Part shown: positions 31,421-43,996 of the stretch, piece after piece
How positions within the stretch are numbered: the first letter of the stretch is position 1
How the letters are laid out: every line of letters begins with the position of its first letter
Source: Azolla caroliniana
Lineage: Eukaryota; Polypodiophyta
Direction of reading: 5' to 3'
Assembly (NCBI GenBank): GCA_043228905.1
Contig: JBHGNT010000002.1
Span: 8,866,001-8,930,000, forward strand
Length of the DNA: 64,000 bases
Notes under the pieces: model-generated
What the model was told of the DNA's origin: nothing
Seen by the model: the letters and a program-made list of their open reading frames with translations, nothing else
The model's database searches: none
Position numbers and translations under genes: made by a program

Positions 31421-32155
31421 AACTCCTCCAACCCGGTCCCTTCTTCGAGTCGGCACATCAGTTTCTTTCTCCTTCCGAAAATGTCGGCAATTCTTCTGGA
31501 AATTTCCTAGCTTTCCACAATAAAAGCAAGTTGGCCTCCCCCTTGACTTCGACCTCGTCCCCGATTTGTCCCAGTTCTCGGGGTTCCGATTCCGGCCTCT
31601 TCCCCGATTATTGTCGACTTCCGTAACCAAGGCCTTCAGATCAGTTCCGGATTCCCGGTCCTTCCGGCGAGCTTCTTCATCTAGCAAGCTCGACTTTACT
31701 CTTACTAGGGATAGGTGTTTCCCTTCCGGCCCGGCGTTGCCCAAACTGACAACCAATGTCTCCCAACTATCCGAGCGGGAACCGAGGAGCAACAACGTGA
31801 GTACCTCATCGGCTAGAGGTACTTCCAACGAGATTTTTTGATTTATAAGCCCTTGGAAGGCATTCATGTGGTCCGCCATACTAGAGCCGTCTTGGTATCA
31901 GAGTCTCACTAATTTCCGGAATATTGAAACCTGATTCACAACATTCTTGTTTTGAAACATGATGCATATCTTCTCCTAGAGTTCATGAGCCTTACTCTCT
32001 TCGTTGAAGTTGTTGTACAGGCTCATATCGATGAAGCATCGAATGTAGGCTATTGTCTTCATGTGCATCACCTCCTAGGTTGGCGCATCTATTTTGTCTG
32101 GTTTTGCATCTCCAAACTGTACTGGTAGCCAGAGATCTTTGACCACCAATATATT
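31391..32155 (-). pseudogene. copia-A' gag, N-terminus missing
   Basis: From LVVKDLWLPVQFGD (about 32145) through MSLYNNFNEESKAHEL, MADHMNAFQGLINQ and VKSSLLDEEARRKDR to the zinc knuckle CFYCGKLGNFQKNC (about 31530), in which the conserved histidine of CX2CX4HX4C is asparagine. It corresponds to copia-3 from residue 27 onward. The sequence upstream of 32155 does not match gag and marks a junction. Confidence 0.88.
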
Positions 32156-32261
32156 AACCTTCTCTTTTAGAATGAACCGCCACGTTGTTTTCCCTTTATA
32201 TCTTATTCTTCCCAAGGAACCTTTGGTGGGAGAAAAATGTTGTTCATCCCATTCATCCAAC

Positions 32262-32315
32262 CTTATCATTCTGAAAATAAGCTCTTACCAGTTGAGCTAT
32301 GTCTTTTTGTTGTCT
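32262..32315 (-). other. tRNA-like 5' half (A box)
   Basis: The minus strand reads ATAGCTCAACTGGTAAGAGC, and TAGCTCAACTGG fits the Pol III A-box/D-arm consensus TRGCNNAGYNGG exactly. Then comes TTATTTTCAGAATGATAAGG, like an anticodon arm. No B box is found at the expected distance, so this is at most a truncated tRNA or SINE head near the broken 5' end of copia-A'. Confidence 0.35.
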
Positions 32316-32319
32316 TGAG

Positions 32320-33460
32320 CCTCACCTTGTAGGATGTCTTAGTCATCCCTTCATCTAAACCTGGGATCTTCACCCATTCATAAACCAAAGGTTTTGAAGC
32401 ATTTCTTCCCATGAGCACACCATACCACTACATCTATCTTGTCAAATTGTAGTTCATGCAAAGTTACAAAACATTCTCATAAGATATTAATGCAAAATCT
32501 GATGCCTTTGGATACATTGCATGCATAGAGTACAAATGCTCTATTACCGAAGAAAGAGCAACAAAGCTTGATGAGAATGGAACAATTGAAAATGAAGTGT
32601 CACATTACCTTCCCCATGCAAATCAGGTGCCAACTATCACAATGCAAATCAATGATGTGAAGATGACAAAGGTGGGTATATAGACAATGAACAGGATTGA
32701 CAACGACCTATATATCAAAGTGTAATTTAAGTAAATTAGAATCTTAATGAATTCCGACTTGTACATCAAGGTGGACAATGACCAATATAATCCAATAGTC
32801 ATATGCAAGATTTTGATGATTCATTACCCAATATTGTCAATCTGCAAGATATGGTAGATTGCAACCTATGCCAACATGACAACTTCAATTTGCACAAATG
32901 AATGGGTGCCACACTTCACATTCCAACAACTATCCTCTTTTTTCCAATAGCCGACGACTTGCATAAATTTATGAACGAGGCATTGCATAGTTTGATGAAT
33001 AACGATCATCCTTTCTGACAAAATAGTTACCACCATTGTCACTAGATGCTTATAACGATAGCTTGACTCTCGAGTGCCTATTTTGAGTCTACAACAAAAT
33101 TTTCAAAGATTTCAAATCTTGGTGCTTCATCAAAATTAAACCTCAATAATGAAGAGGTGTATTTCCAACCATTACCAACATCAGAAAGAAAATTTGAAAC
33201 CATAAGAATATTTAAAAACACTTATGAACATATCAAAATGATTGAACCAATGAAGCTTTAATGGTTTATGTAGAAAATAATGATATTGCGCATGAAACTT
33301 TTGATGTTTATTTTTTAGGTTTTGATGTTTATATTTAAGTAAGACACATCATAAATTTCTTATCTAATTCTTATTTTTTAAATTAAACAAAACATATTTC
33401 GTAATTGGTGTAGTGATTATGTGTGTGTTAATGTTAGTTTAACAAAAGAAGCCTTTTAGG
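32320..33460. other. No recognisable feature
   Basis: AT-rich sequence with stops in all frames. Nothing that I can assign. Confidence 0.5.
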
Positions 33461-33464
33461 CTTC

Positions 33465-34240
33465 TAGGGTTTTTTTTTCCAAAAAAAAACTCCTTCCGTT
33501 AGTTATAAAATTTTACAAATGAGACCATTATGTAAAAATCCCTGTAGGGACACGATAGTTCCATCTTATGTGGATGCCCACTAACTCAAGAAAAGGAGAG
33601 GACGACCATTGTTGGATGAAGGTTATTCATTGTCTTTCAACTCCATCGGAACCACCCTTGAGGCCATCATATTGGCTCTTTAGAGTGGCTACAATTTCAC
33701 TCCATATCTCTTGCAGTAATATTGTTGGATCTACGGTTTGGTTGGAGAAGACTCGTCTACACCCTTGTTTCCATAGAATCCAAAGAGTTATTGGGCTGAC
33801 CAATTCCAACACAACTTGAGATTTGTCATTAAGAGGAGTTGAGTGGACATTGTTGTTGGTGGAGAAAAAAACATCTTGTGCTTTTATCACCAAAGTCATA
33901 CCCTCCTCTTGATGCTCATATTTGTCAACTAGGGTCTGCCATGATAGCCAACATATATTTCCCCGCTTGATTGAGCCTTGCACCTGGCATAATTGCAACA
34001 ATCGACCAACCCCTCGCCATATTCGATGGGACATTGGGCAGTCCCACAAAGCGTGCCGTATTGATTCTATTGCATTTGGGCACTCTACACAATTAATAGA
34101 GCTAAGGTTCCCATGTTGCCATGCTCCCACCGGTAGGTTTCTAGGGTTTTATGGAGTCAAGAGAGGTAAGTGCTTTGATGTGTTGAGTTATGAAATAGTG
34201 TCTTATCATTGGGAAGTGTTCCCCCCAGTCCCTTGGATAG
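33465..34240 (-). mobile_element. LINE-3: L1-type retrotransposon 3' end
   Basis: An open minus-strand frame (34130-33627, 167 residues) holds the reverse-transcriptase zinc-binding motif CVECPNAIESIRHALWDCPMSHRIW and the C-terminal block SPITLWILWKQGCRRVF, then IWSEIVATLKSQYDGLKG. This matches the ends of LINE-1 and LINE-5. Past the stop the minus strand has two A-rich/T-rich runs (33472-33490) that may be the remains of a poly(A) tail. Everything upstream of the zinc motif is missing. Confidence 0.78.
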
Positions 34241-34269
34241 TTGTCCATGGGCAAGGACCCACCTAGGAC

Positions 34270-36600
34270 TTGATTTAGTTCTTAATATCAAGAAACTACA
34301 TAACACATCTTTTTCCTTTTACCTTGACAAATCATTGCTCAATTGAGAGAATTTGAGGACATGTGGTCTAATGGAAGAACTACTCTCACTAACATTCTCT
34401 GCAAGGTTAGTCTTGAACCACTTATTCTGAATAAACATGTCCAATTTTTGAGCTTGTAATGTCTCACTTTCAGATATTTTGAAATGTATCGAACATAAAC
34501 ATACACATCATATACATACAATTTACACAAAAATGTCATTTCTAGTCTTTTACAATGTATTGGCTCTAGAGTCCAATAAGTCTTTTTTGTTGTGCCTTTT
34601 TCTCTTGTGCCTAGATTTGAAACATTGGTATCAATGTATATATCATCGTTGGGCTATGAAGTGTATGGAAAGTGCTTAACATCACACATTCTTGCACATC
34701 CTTGTCACGGATTCTTGCAACAATGTATTCATGCTTTTTTGCAACATCATGCCAACGATATAATACGAGCATAGGTTACACGAATATCACGTCCATAAAT
34801 GTCCAATTATATTCTATGATATACAAGGTAGACACCATTTCACGATGGGGAGGGATCATTTCAGGAATTGTCGAATTTCTAAGGCTCAACAAATATTGAA
34901 AGATAAGCCACTCACATCCCATTGGAACACTTCAAAGACATTGAACTAAACTCAACTTCCTCCAATACGACATGCTCACAACCCATTTAATCCTACATGG
35001 AGTAAACGGTGTGCAAACGAAATTACTTTTGCTTTTTAACTTTATTTAGGGTTTGTTTATTCTCATTTCTTGAACCGGTTAACAACCTATGAGATGCATG
35101 GTATGTAGGCAATGGAGGAAATGGTTTACTTTATGTAATAGATAGGTTAGAATATATGGTAAAGGAATCTTAGTGAGTGTACTAAGTCTAGTTGTTCATT
35201 TCTACTTGTTTCGAATGGTAAAGGACATTTTGACTTAGTAAACTTTGTAATATAGGCTTACAACCTATAAGACTAAACTTGTATTTTCTTCAACGCCTAG
35301 CATATTGTTGTTAATAAATCGTGCAATCGATCCACCATGGATGATTTTGCATGCATCTATCTATATAGCAATGCTATTATGCAATTAAAGTCTATGATTA
35401 ATTTGATGAATCATGAGGTTATAAATCCATGGGGTTTAACCTTGCATAGTTCAATTGTAAGAACATTAAACTAAATAGACAAGTATGTATTGGTATATCT
35501 TATGATTAAGGAGTGTTTAAGCGAACTTTAACAAGATTATGAGGGAGTCATTCTTTGAAAACATGAGATTAATGTTTTATCTAAGTTTGAAACATTTTTA
35601 ATGTCTAAATTCTTCTTATTAATTTGTGACATTATACTTCTAGGTATGCATAATTTCCAAACACTAGATGCAAACACATTGGTCGAAATTTCACCCACAT
35701 AACTTTATTTCAAAATATCTATTTTTCATGTGTAATAAAGTAATGGATATAACACTAGGAAGGGTACAATAAACTCAATGACATTGTGCAAATATGTGGA
35801 ATAAGTACTACTCTTGATTCATTAATTTCCTTTTTAAGTGTACCTACAAGCGACAACTCTTGTTGTCTTGGGTAGACAACAAATTATTGCAAACTTGCAT
35901 TATTGTTGGCACTCACCTGACGTTGTTCTCTTATTACATTCATAGTAGTATCTAAGTTTATATATATATTAAAAGGACACCTATGAGTTTCATCAAATAG
36001 TCATGAGATGGCCAAAATGCATATAATTTACAACAAATGAATACCTTTAAGTTTTGGATTATGTCTTAATAGTTGTGTCATGAGCATGGATATTCATGTT
36101 CATGTAGATCATTAGGTGAATGGGGTTTTCCCAAAAACGAACTCTAGGGAGAATGCTCTTGGTGATGTAATCACTTGCAGTAAAGATGATCTAACTCACC
36201 AAGCATCATACGACACTCTAACCTTTTTCAATTCCTTATGTTTATGTATACATAAATATATAGTCTCTACAAAGAAAAGTAGGTTATTAATGCCACAAGA
36301 GAAGAAAACTATAGATTCTATTAAGGCCCTTTGAAAAGTCCACTGAATACATACTTGTAGCACCAAAAACTATTCGAACGGTGCTAGTAGATGGGTCGTA
36401 GTATCCTTGGGATGCGTGTATTTTGGTATAGATTACAAAAAATCTCATTGGCATAAGAATCTTCTTGAGAAATAAATTTTGCAATGGAAGAAATAAAGCT
36501 TATAACTTCCTCACTACACGTTAACACAAGTGTCCACTAGATACTCACATTGGGTTTTCAGTTCATTGCACTAAGACATTTTGATGAAGGTGTAATTTCT
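34270..36600. other. No recognisable feature
   Basis: About 2.3 kb of AT-rich sequence without coding similarity, long repeats or element ends that I can see. Confidence 0.5.
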
Positions 36601-36606
36601 TCAAGT

Positions 36607-37300
36607 TTTTGTTTTTTTTTTTTAAACAAAATATGCTTCATTAGTAAAATTCTGCATACATGACAACCTGATTAGGCTAACAACATTACAATGGCTCTAG
36701 CCATGACGACCTATGAAAACCACAAATAATACAGCCTAAGATTATTACCACTTTCTCACCTAGCATTTTCGCCAAAAACTTCAAGGCACAAAACTATTAC
36801 CATTGTTTGCATAGCATGTGATCAATGCATTCAATGGTGCCCTACCTGTTATAGGCATGGTCCATTTTTCCCCCACATCCATGTCCTATATGCCCTGTCA
36901 TCATTGCATTCCATGAAACCACATATGTAGTTAGAAGCCTCTGGAACCATTGAATGCTTCAACAAGCCGGCTAATATGATCATGAGAGCTCCCTGTCCAG
37001 CTTTCATAAAATAGTGTGTTACACCTTCCATTCCAACTACTCTTTTCTCTGCGTGAGCTTCCATTGCATTCATCGCAACAGCTACTGCCAAGGTTCATTA
37101 CAACTTTTGCACTAGAATTCCTATGAATCCTCCAAATTTCCTGCATCTTACCAAAGTTGGTTCGTAAACATGAACTCCACAATCGATGAACTTCTCCCTA
37201 AGTAATGTCGTTGCTATGCCAACACCCATAGCAACAAGTAATGTTGATGCCATGCCAAAGCCCATATGCACCAAGTCCATCGGATTCAACATGTTGTACA
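36607..37300 (-). pseudogene. Possible PPR relic with poly(A)-like tail
   Basis: On the minus strand one frame near 36930 reads VVSWNAMMTGHIGHGCG, the classic PPR wording. Neighbouring frames give short matching fragments only. A nearby A run on the minus strand (T run 36609-36622 on the plus strand) lies about 230 bases downstream and could be the tail of a reverse-transcribed copy. The upstream part (frame 37301-37098) is not recognised. Confidence 0.35.
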
Positions 37301-37309
37301 AATATAGCT

Positions 37310-37589
37310 TCTTTCACTATGATTCCTTGATCATTGCTGCATCTGCTACCGTCTGCAGCCGTCGTCTACCGTCGTTTGACGACTGCCGCCGTCACCGTCG
37401 CCGTCACAGGGTGTTTCTTCTCCGTTTTCTCTTGACGTTGTGAAGTGCCATTTTCTTGATGAGTTCGTGGGTGGGTTCTTTTGGTGTGCTCGTCGCGTGC
37501 TACAAAATGCCGATGTGATTGCGACATACACGCAAACTCGGCTAAGTCTCGAACCCATTTATTTTACCTTTTTTTCTTATTGACACCAC
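37310..37589. other. No recognisable feature; GC-richer patch
   Basis: It contains clustered CCGTCG/CGTCGC words near 37345-37405, which give open frames by composition only. Confidence 0.4.
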
Positions 37590-37590
37590 A

Positions 37591-38336
37591 ATGACATCTA
37601 AACGAACTAAGGAACATAAGGATATACAAGACGAGGCTATAAGTAAGGAGGACTTTTTAGATATGTTTAATCGTTTAACAAAAATAGAGATGGATATGAA
37701 AAAATGGGTGAAAGACGCAGAAACCCACAAGAAAAAAGATAGAGAGGAAAAAGACACCCTCAAGGCCGAAATAGAACAACTTAAAGTGGAAAACACCAAC
37801 CTTAAAAAACAACTTAAGGACATCGAGGTATCTCGAGAAGACGGTGAAATATCCTCTATAGAGGATATAAAGGACGAAATTAAAAAAGTTAAAGAGGAAG
37901 TTAATAATAACATAGAGTTAGCTAAAACGGGTTGGGTAGATGTGGTTAAAAGAAACATTAAAAAAGAAATAAAAGATGAAAATATTATTAATACCACCCT
38001 TGAAGAAGAGAAAATGTGTCAGGCCCGACGCTTAAATGTACGTGTCACTGGGCTCAAGGTGCATCCCCAAATGAGGATGCACAAACACTTGGGAAAATGT
38101 TAGGGTACACAGAGGCCCTACCTATCACCAAAGCATGGAGGGCCGGGCGTGACACAACTAGGAAGAGAGCCTTAGTCCTTCAATTTAAAGACTTAGACTC
38201 TAGAATCACTTTCTTTAAGAAGAGACCAATCCTTCGAGGAATGGGTGGGGACCCCATCTATCTCGATGAAGACCTCACTAAGATGCAAATTGAGCATCGC
38301 AAGAGTTGTATGCCATGAGTTATGCAAGCTCGTAAA
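37591..38336 (+). pseudogene. LINE-4 ORF1-like protein
   Basis: It starts MTSKRTKEHKDI. Residues 30-110 are highly charged with heptad-like spacing (a coiled coil in appearance), followed by TGWVDVVKRN and RRLNVRVTGL near residue 150. After a one-base shift near 38060 the frame reads ALVLQFKDLDSRITFFKKRPIL and DEDLTKMQIEHRKSCMP. These fit the RNA-binding and C-terminal parts of LINE ORF1 proteins, which coat element RNA. A TGA at 38316 interrupts the end. Confidence 0.6.
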
Positions 38337-38399
38337 GAAGGCCATCGCGCCTTTTACCGAGACGGGTGAGTGATCATAAATGATCACACTACTAATTGA

Positions 38400-38860
38400 T
38401 GGCGTGTGGCCCATGTGACAGAAAATGCACTTAGGATGACCTTATGGAATTGTAACGGCGCACTCTGGGCACACCCCGGCCGCCTAGAGGAGATACTAAA
38501 GGTATCTGATATACTTTTCTTGGTAGAAACACATCAGAGCCCAAATAGAGGACTCCCACGGGTCGAAGGATTCCGTTGGGAGTCCGCTTTTAGACAAACC
38601 TCACGTCACACACTACTAGGGGATTTGGAGGTGTCATGATACTGTTTCGTAGAGAGCTACATAATAGGATAGAAATAATGAAGATAGACCCAGAAGCTCG
38701 TTTTATGTGGGTGAAAGTCTCCACAAGCAAAGACCAGGCAGTATTTTTCGCCATTTGTTACTTTCCCCCAAAAGGATCTCGTTATAATATTGGTGGCTTG
38801 GCGAGATTAGTCGATGAAGGAATGCCACATGGGCCTTCTCCATACAAAATTGGACGCAAT
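38400..38860 (+). pseudogene. LINE-4 endonuclease, N-terminal part
   Basis: Words LRMTLWNCNGAL (the N of the first catalytic motif), ILFLVETHQSPNRGLP (the glutamate) and WVKVSTSKDQAVFFAICYFPPKGSRYN fit the endonuclease/exonuclease/phosphatase fold that nicks target DNA. There is a frameshift near 38630. The second half with the catalytic histidine is missing. Confidence 0.65.
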
Positions 38861-38871
38861 TAGAGAGACCA

Positions 38872-39986
38872 TTGGTGATGATGTTATCACGCCAACTCCG
38901 AAGCAAATCGACTGTACCACATGACATTATTAGGGTTGAGTTCACGTTACCCCCAATGTTAGTAGAGGCACTTTTTCAACTTGTAGTCTTCATTCACATG
39001 ATACATAGCCAACCACATGATAGAATATCTCATCAAGCCTTTAAGGCCTCTCGATCATTGTATGAGTCCGGCTATACTAGCTCATGGTATGGCATGATGG
39101 TGAGTTGGCTTCTTGCGAATGGTCTAGACATTAATAACCTACCTCCCCTTAGGTACAACCACACAAGTGATAACACTTTAATCTCTCATGAGGACCGCAA
39201 TAAGTAATACGCCAAGAAATATGGCAGATTTACACTCGGTGTAAATGGATCACCCCACTAGAGCCACTCCCATCTAAAATGTTGTACTATAAGAAACACT
39301 TCATGCACTTCTCTGAGTTAGGTTTTATCACGCGGCCAAAATATCTAGATGTATTCTTACCACATGCACTAAGGGTTGCCATTGGACAACTTAGAATATC
39401 ATCTCACCAACTTGAGATTGAGAATGGCCGTACTAGTGGAGTCCCTAGGGAGGAAAGGATATTTAGGTTATGTCACATAGAGATGGAGGATGAGTACCAC
39501 TTTACATGCAAGTGTCCAACCTATGCCGAGATAAGGGCAAAATACCAAGACATACTTGGTTCGTCTCCCACCCTCCCCAAACTATTAGATACTCTAGATA
39601 TAAAGAAATTAGGCAAATACATTCTAGAGCTAAAACAACACAAAGAGAATAAGTTACAAAATGTTGACAATAATGTTGATAATGATCACGAACATGTAAC
39701 AAATGAAGTTTTTCAGGAACAGGGGGAGACAACGAATGTCGACACACTTGCACCACTCGGCCTTTCCATTGATGAGGCAGAAAACCAGAGAAGAACCAGA
39801 CGTCCTCGGGTGCCGGGTTTCAAAGCAACTCGACGTGATGTGGAAGCAATATTGAAAATAAGGGAACGTGAGCTACACCGCCTAGAAGCCATGGCTAGGG
39901 CACTCTCTACATTGGAACCACGGGTCACACCCACATCAAGACCCTTTGACCCCCCACTTCTTTTCGAGAGGCTTGGGTGGAAATAA
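38872..39986 (+). pseudogene. LINE-4 C-terminal region
   Basis: The frame at 38872 includes KASRSLYESGYTSSWYGMMVSWL. The frame at 39279-39986 (235 residues, open) includes RVAIGQLRISSHQLEIENGR, REERIFRLC, and EDEYHFTCKCPTYAEIR. The latter pattern (S-H-x-L-x-IE-x-GR ... C ... EDExHFxxxCPxY) is the zinc-like C-terminus common in animal-type LINEs. The first cysteine of the pair appears replaced by phenylalanine. The last 100 residues are charged and unknown. Confidence 0.65.
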
Positions 39987-40168
39987 AATTAGGCTTAGTG
40001 TATAATAGTCATTTTCGAGTATACTACGTATTGTACACTACTAGAACTCTTTTAGTTTAAGTTCTATTTTTTACTTAATTTTATTTTAGTTATGATGACT
40101 GGATAAATACTCTTTTGTTGTAAACCAATTGTCTCATGGGCCAAATCTGGCCTTAGAAGACGTTAATA

Positions 40169-40192
40169 TATCTTTCTTTCTTTCTTTCTTTC
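40169..40192. repeat. (CTTT)n microsatellite at LINE-4 end
   Basis: About five CTTT units, directly after the LINE-4 3' untranslated sequence. Simple-repeat tails are typical of several LINE clades. Confidence 0.85.
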
Positions 40193-40489
40193 AACCCCCA
40201 ACACCCTCATCATTCCTTCTTCTAAGAAATACAAGATGTGCTATATATTCCACGTCAATCCTGTCGCCCATTACTAGCAAGATCCTCAACCATCAAGCTG
40301 AAAGCATCAAGCTGAAAGCATCAATCTACTTGCACCAACAGAACCAGTTAGCCACCACTAATCTATTTCTACCCCCACACTTGCTAACATCATCCTTATC
40401 CAAAAACCAAATTAACCACTTCACTTTCTCGACATCAACCATCTCACCGCTTTATTTAAGTAAACCATTCTAATGCCTCCACCACCTCC
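40193..40489. repeat. Dispersed repeat, one copy
   Basis: The stretch about 40388-40453 (CATCATCCTTATCCAAAAACC, later CATCAACCATCTCACCGCTT) is similar to 51527-51600. Function unknown. Confidence 0.45.
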
Positions 40490-42300
40490 TCTATCTTAAG
40501 TTATTGTTCACACTAAGAACAGTGCCGGTGGAGGGAACAACCAACGAGGTGGAATATAGTTCCAATTAACACCATCACATGTATCCAACATAATAGGAAT
40601 AGATGCCCAAATTCTTCAAATTTTCTTTCTTTTTCGGCTAGATGTATTGTCATAACCCTTATAACTATCATAATCACCTTTAACCATATGTACCAATAAT
40701 TCCAAGAAGGTCTTAACCTGATCCACAACATGAATTTGTTCATCATTGTATAATTTGGAACATCTCCCTTTCCAGAGAACCCATAAGGCCAAAGAGGAAA
40801 CAATCTGTCAAACCTAACTCCGTGAAAAGAACTTGAGTCCCTGGAAGGAGCTTGAAGCATAGCACACCTAAAAACCTTTTACATGTAATGCCAACGAAGA
40901 ATTATGATAATGGTAAAAAGCCATCTGTTGAGTCAATGTACCCCAAAAGATTTGCACCCTACGTGAAAATAGCTAACCTATACTTACGACCTAATAGCCT
41001 AAGAATTTGAAACCAAAAACTTTTGGCCACAACACATTCCCAAAAAACATGATGTAATGTCTCAGGTGCAAACCCACACATAACACATGATCGGTCAGGC
41101 ACTGGTCACCTCAATAAAGCTCCTACTAACAATGCAGAATGAATGAACCATCAAAAATACAATACTTTGTTCATACATTTGAATGCCCAAAATTGTTTCC
41201 AGAACTTCAACATATAAGAAGATGACACATTACCTTCCTCCCAGTACTTTTTCCCCGCAGGTACTAACTCAATGTGATTCAAGAGAATGTTTCTACCAAA
41301 CGCCACAGAATATGCGAAGAATGGAAGAACCTGGACAACTTCCAACCATAATCACATGGATCCCATTGCAAATCAGCAATTGTCCTAGAGTGTAAAACCC
41401 AAATATGAGATGCATAGTTAGCGATTAATGGATTAGGATCTATAAATATCTTTTTATCTAATCTAGCAATTACTCGCACTGGCAACTGCTTCGCAAAAGA
41501 CATAATTGGAGACTCCTCCTCTACTAATAACAACCTACCGTTATCCTGAACTTCATAAAAATAAAGGCTACCATTTTGATGATATAAATGAGCTCCTATA
41601 AGTATATTAAGTGTCGAGAACATACCATACCAACCCTGAAAATTGTCAAACTGTAAAGTTGGCACTGTTACCTGATACATCGTGGAAAATTGAGAAAACA
41701 TAATATTTGCCCCTCTTGTATTAGACAACAAATCCCTTTGGTTTTGAACCAAAATATGCAAAAACGGTAACCAATCCACAATTGCTCGGGCTAGGCCTCT
41801 ATCCATTACAACCCAAGATAACCTTAGTTGTAAACCCAAAACACATGCAGTTTCATCAATAAATAAAGGATTCCATAACAATGGCTGACGCAAGAATTGA
41901 TAATAAGTTTTTGGTGTCACAAAGACAAGTGCTTGACGAATACTTTCCCATGCACGTAGAATTCCATTAAAGAAACGTAAAGCTCCATCATTCGACTTAT
42001 GTAATGGAAAATCTCAATTAAAGAACCATCTAAGACTATCACTCCATTGACCACGTACCGATGGCTTAAACTTATAAAAATGACAAATCCATAACTCCTC
42101 TCCTGGCAATAAACTCCTAACAACATGTTTAGCAAGTAATGCTTTACTTTGCATAAAAGGATCAATCAAACCTAAACCTCCTTTTTGTTTAGGTTGTATA
42201 AGCACCGACCAAGCTACCTTTGCTACAAGATTGTCTGAACTAGCATTCCCCCAAATAAAATTCCGTACTAGACGTTGAACTTTGAGCTATGAAATGGCTC
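40490..42300 (-). mobile_element. LINE-2: L1-type retrotransposon 3' half
   Basis: The minus-strand frames start just after the RT core (KQKGGLGLIDPFMQSKALLAKHVVRSLLPGEELW, about 42180). A long open frame follows (41920-41279, 213 residues: WNPLFIDETACVLGLQLRLSW and others), then the zinc-binding region near 41090 (CVMCGFAPETLHHVFWECV). It is the same family as LINE-1 and 5'-truncated. The open frame of 213 residues is the best-preserved LINE stretch in the window but has no catalytic domain. Confidence 0.8.
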
Positions 42301-42309
42301 TTTGTATTG

Positions 42310-43990
42310 AAATCTCTATGGTCAAATATTATTGTGAGGTTCATGATGTGGGAGGGATGAAGAGTGTTTTGTTATCTCCCTAGGATCCATTGGTGAAATT
42401 TAACTCGTTGATTCAAGATTGTAGGAAGCTAACAACAATTTCTATAAAATTGATTAAGTACTAGAAATTTGAACAATAAATGAAGTCTATGGAAAACCAC
42501 ATTCTTCCATTTTGTTTTCCACTTTCTCTTTGCCTTTGCCTATATCGCTTGGTTTTGGAGTCAGCACATAAAGCTTTAGGTTTTCCCTCTTGTCAATGGT
42601 AGATCATTTCTTTTACCGGACCACCACTATTCATCTCCTTTTTTTAAGTCAAGTAGGTCCCTTTATTATTTCTCTTTTTTTCAACCTCCAATCCTTCTAC
42701 TAATAGAACTAAATGTCTTGCCATAATGTGAATTCATTATCCTTGTTCGTTTCTCAATGACATGCTTTTTTCAATATTTTATCCACACCGAAATTTGACC
42801 TGTTATTCCCTAATGTCCATTGATCTAATCCTTTTCCATCGAGCCGTCAAGCAACTTGAGGATGGGAAGAGCAAAGGGGCCATTAATTACAAAGAAACGA
42901 GAAAACCTTCATATGAAGCACAAGCTTCATGACTACACCAATGGGTGCCACATAACACAAACGCTTTGGTCTACTTAGTGGGTGCACAATCACATCAATA
43001 TAATTACCATCTGAGTATCCTTTAAGTTGATATTGACAAAAGGATTGGTTCTCTATGGTAAGTATTTCCACAATTAGATTCAAGCATTTTTTTATTGCAG
43101 TCATAAACAAATCACTTGCTCTTGACAATGACTAAGCACTAGCGTTTGATCTTTCTCTTTGTGATTCGAGAACCCTATCCCATAATGTTGTATTGATAAA
43201 TAGTTTATTAGCAAATTCTTCTTCTATTGGCCTTGCAAAGGAAAGGAAACATGTAGTGAGCTTTGCATTCCAAGTTATTTTCATGATGATTGTGTTTGGT
43301 ATGTATCTATCTATAAATTGTGATTACTCTACTAATTTTGTCACTTATCTTCACATTTAACGTTGATACTTTGAGGAAACATTTAAACTATGGAACCAAC
43401 CAATTAAGTCTTGTATTGACGCATATGATTTGTTAAACAATCAATTTTACATCTTCTATTGAAGGGGCAATTGTTACGAAACAATAGAGTCTATACAGAA
43501 CCCATCCATCAAAGCACAAGTTTTAGGATAGACAAAAGTGTTGTACCGCATATCACATATCACTCACTAGCTTCAACATTGCTTTAGGCATTTGGTTGCA
43601 TTGTTTGGATTCTCTTGGTCGTGTGGTTAATAGAATTTTTATCTTATAAGTGTAAGAGTGATGAGACATTATATTCTAACTAAGCTTAGTAGTATGTATA
43701 TTTATGAGGCCTTCACCGTATTGGGCAAGCCATGACAAGTTTCAATGTGTTACCATACAAGGAAGAAAGGGGTGAATATATGCTCATGTAAACGAAAGGA
43801 GCATATGGCTCCAAAGAATTTGTTCCGTTTTTAACTCTTCTTCTTCTTCCTTTTTTTACATTGGAGCCTTTGGCTCCTTTCCTTTACAAAAGAATTTGTT
43901 GACCTTTGTGGTACCTACTCCCCATTGAAATAAAGAATTAGTGGATAAGGAGGAGGTATTTCTAACCTAAGATTAGTTAAGAGGTAGTTG
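42310..43990. other. No recognisable gene; small hairpin near 43860
   Basis: AT-rich spacer. Near its right end, two copies of AAAGAATTTGTT (about 43816 and 43889) surround the perfect hairpin GGAGCC-TTT-GGCTCC (43864-43878) and a similar GGAGC-ATAT-GGCTCC (43798-43812). These lie 120-200 bases downstream of the U-box gene stop and could be part of its 3' untranslated region or a small inverted-repeat element. Confidence 0.45.
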
Positions 43991-43996
43991 GCAAGT

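Larger units (their letters stand above)
26859..32155 (-). mobile_element. copia-A': Ty1/copia family A, minus strand, twice interrupted
   Basis: From high to low: gag lacking its first residues (about 32155-31420), protease, integrase, hinge, RT, then an insertion of 1.4 kb (27408-28826), then the rest of RNase H, the polypurine tract (27016-27030) and the first 157 bases of the 3' LTR, where copia-5 is inserted. The 5' LTR and start of gag are replaced at about 32155 by unrelated sequence. It is similar to copia-1 and copia-3 throughout. Confidence 0.9.
37590..40192 (+). mobile_element. LINE-4: non-LTR retrotransposon lacking its RT domain
   Basis: Plus-strand element with an ORF1-like protein (37591 on), an endonuclease start (38400-38800) and a C-terminal part (38872-39986). 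The reverse transcriptase between them is missing, apparently deleted near 38810-38880. The 3' end is a (CTTT)n run (40169-40191) rather than poly(A). It is distinct from LINE-1, -2, -3 and -5. Confidence 0.72.

Noticed and set aside
42883-43128. Minus-strand frame with GYSDGNYID, similar to the start of copia RNase H (GYSDADW)
   Set aside because: Only the first few residues fit; the following RRSTSGY and ALSSTEAEY motifs are absent in every frame.
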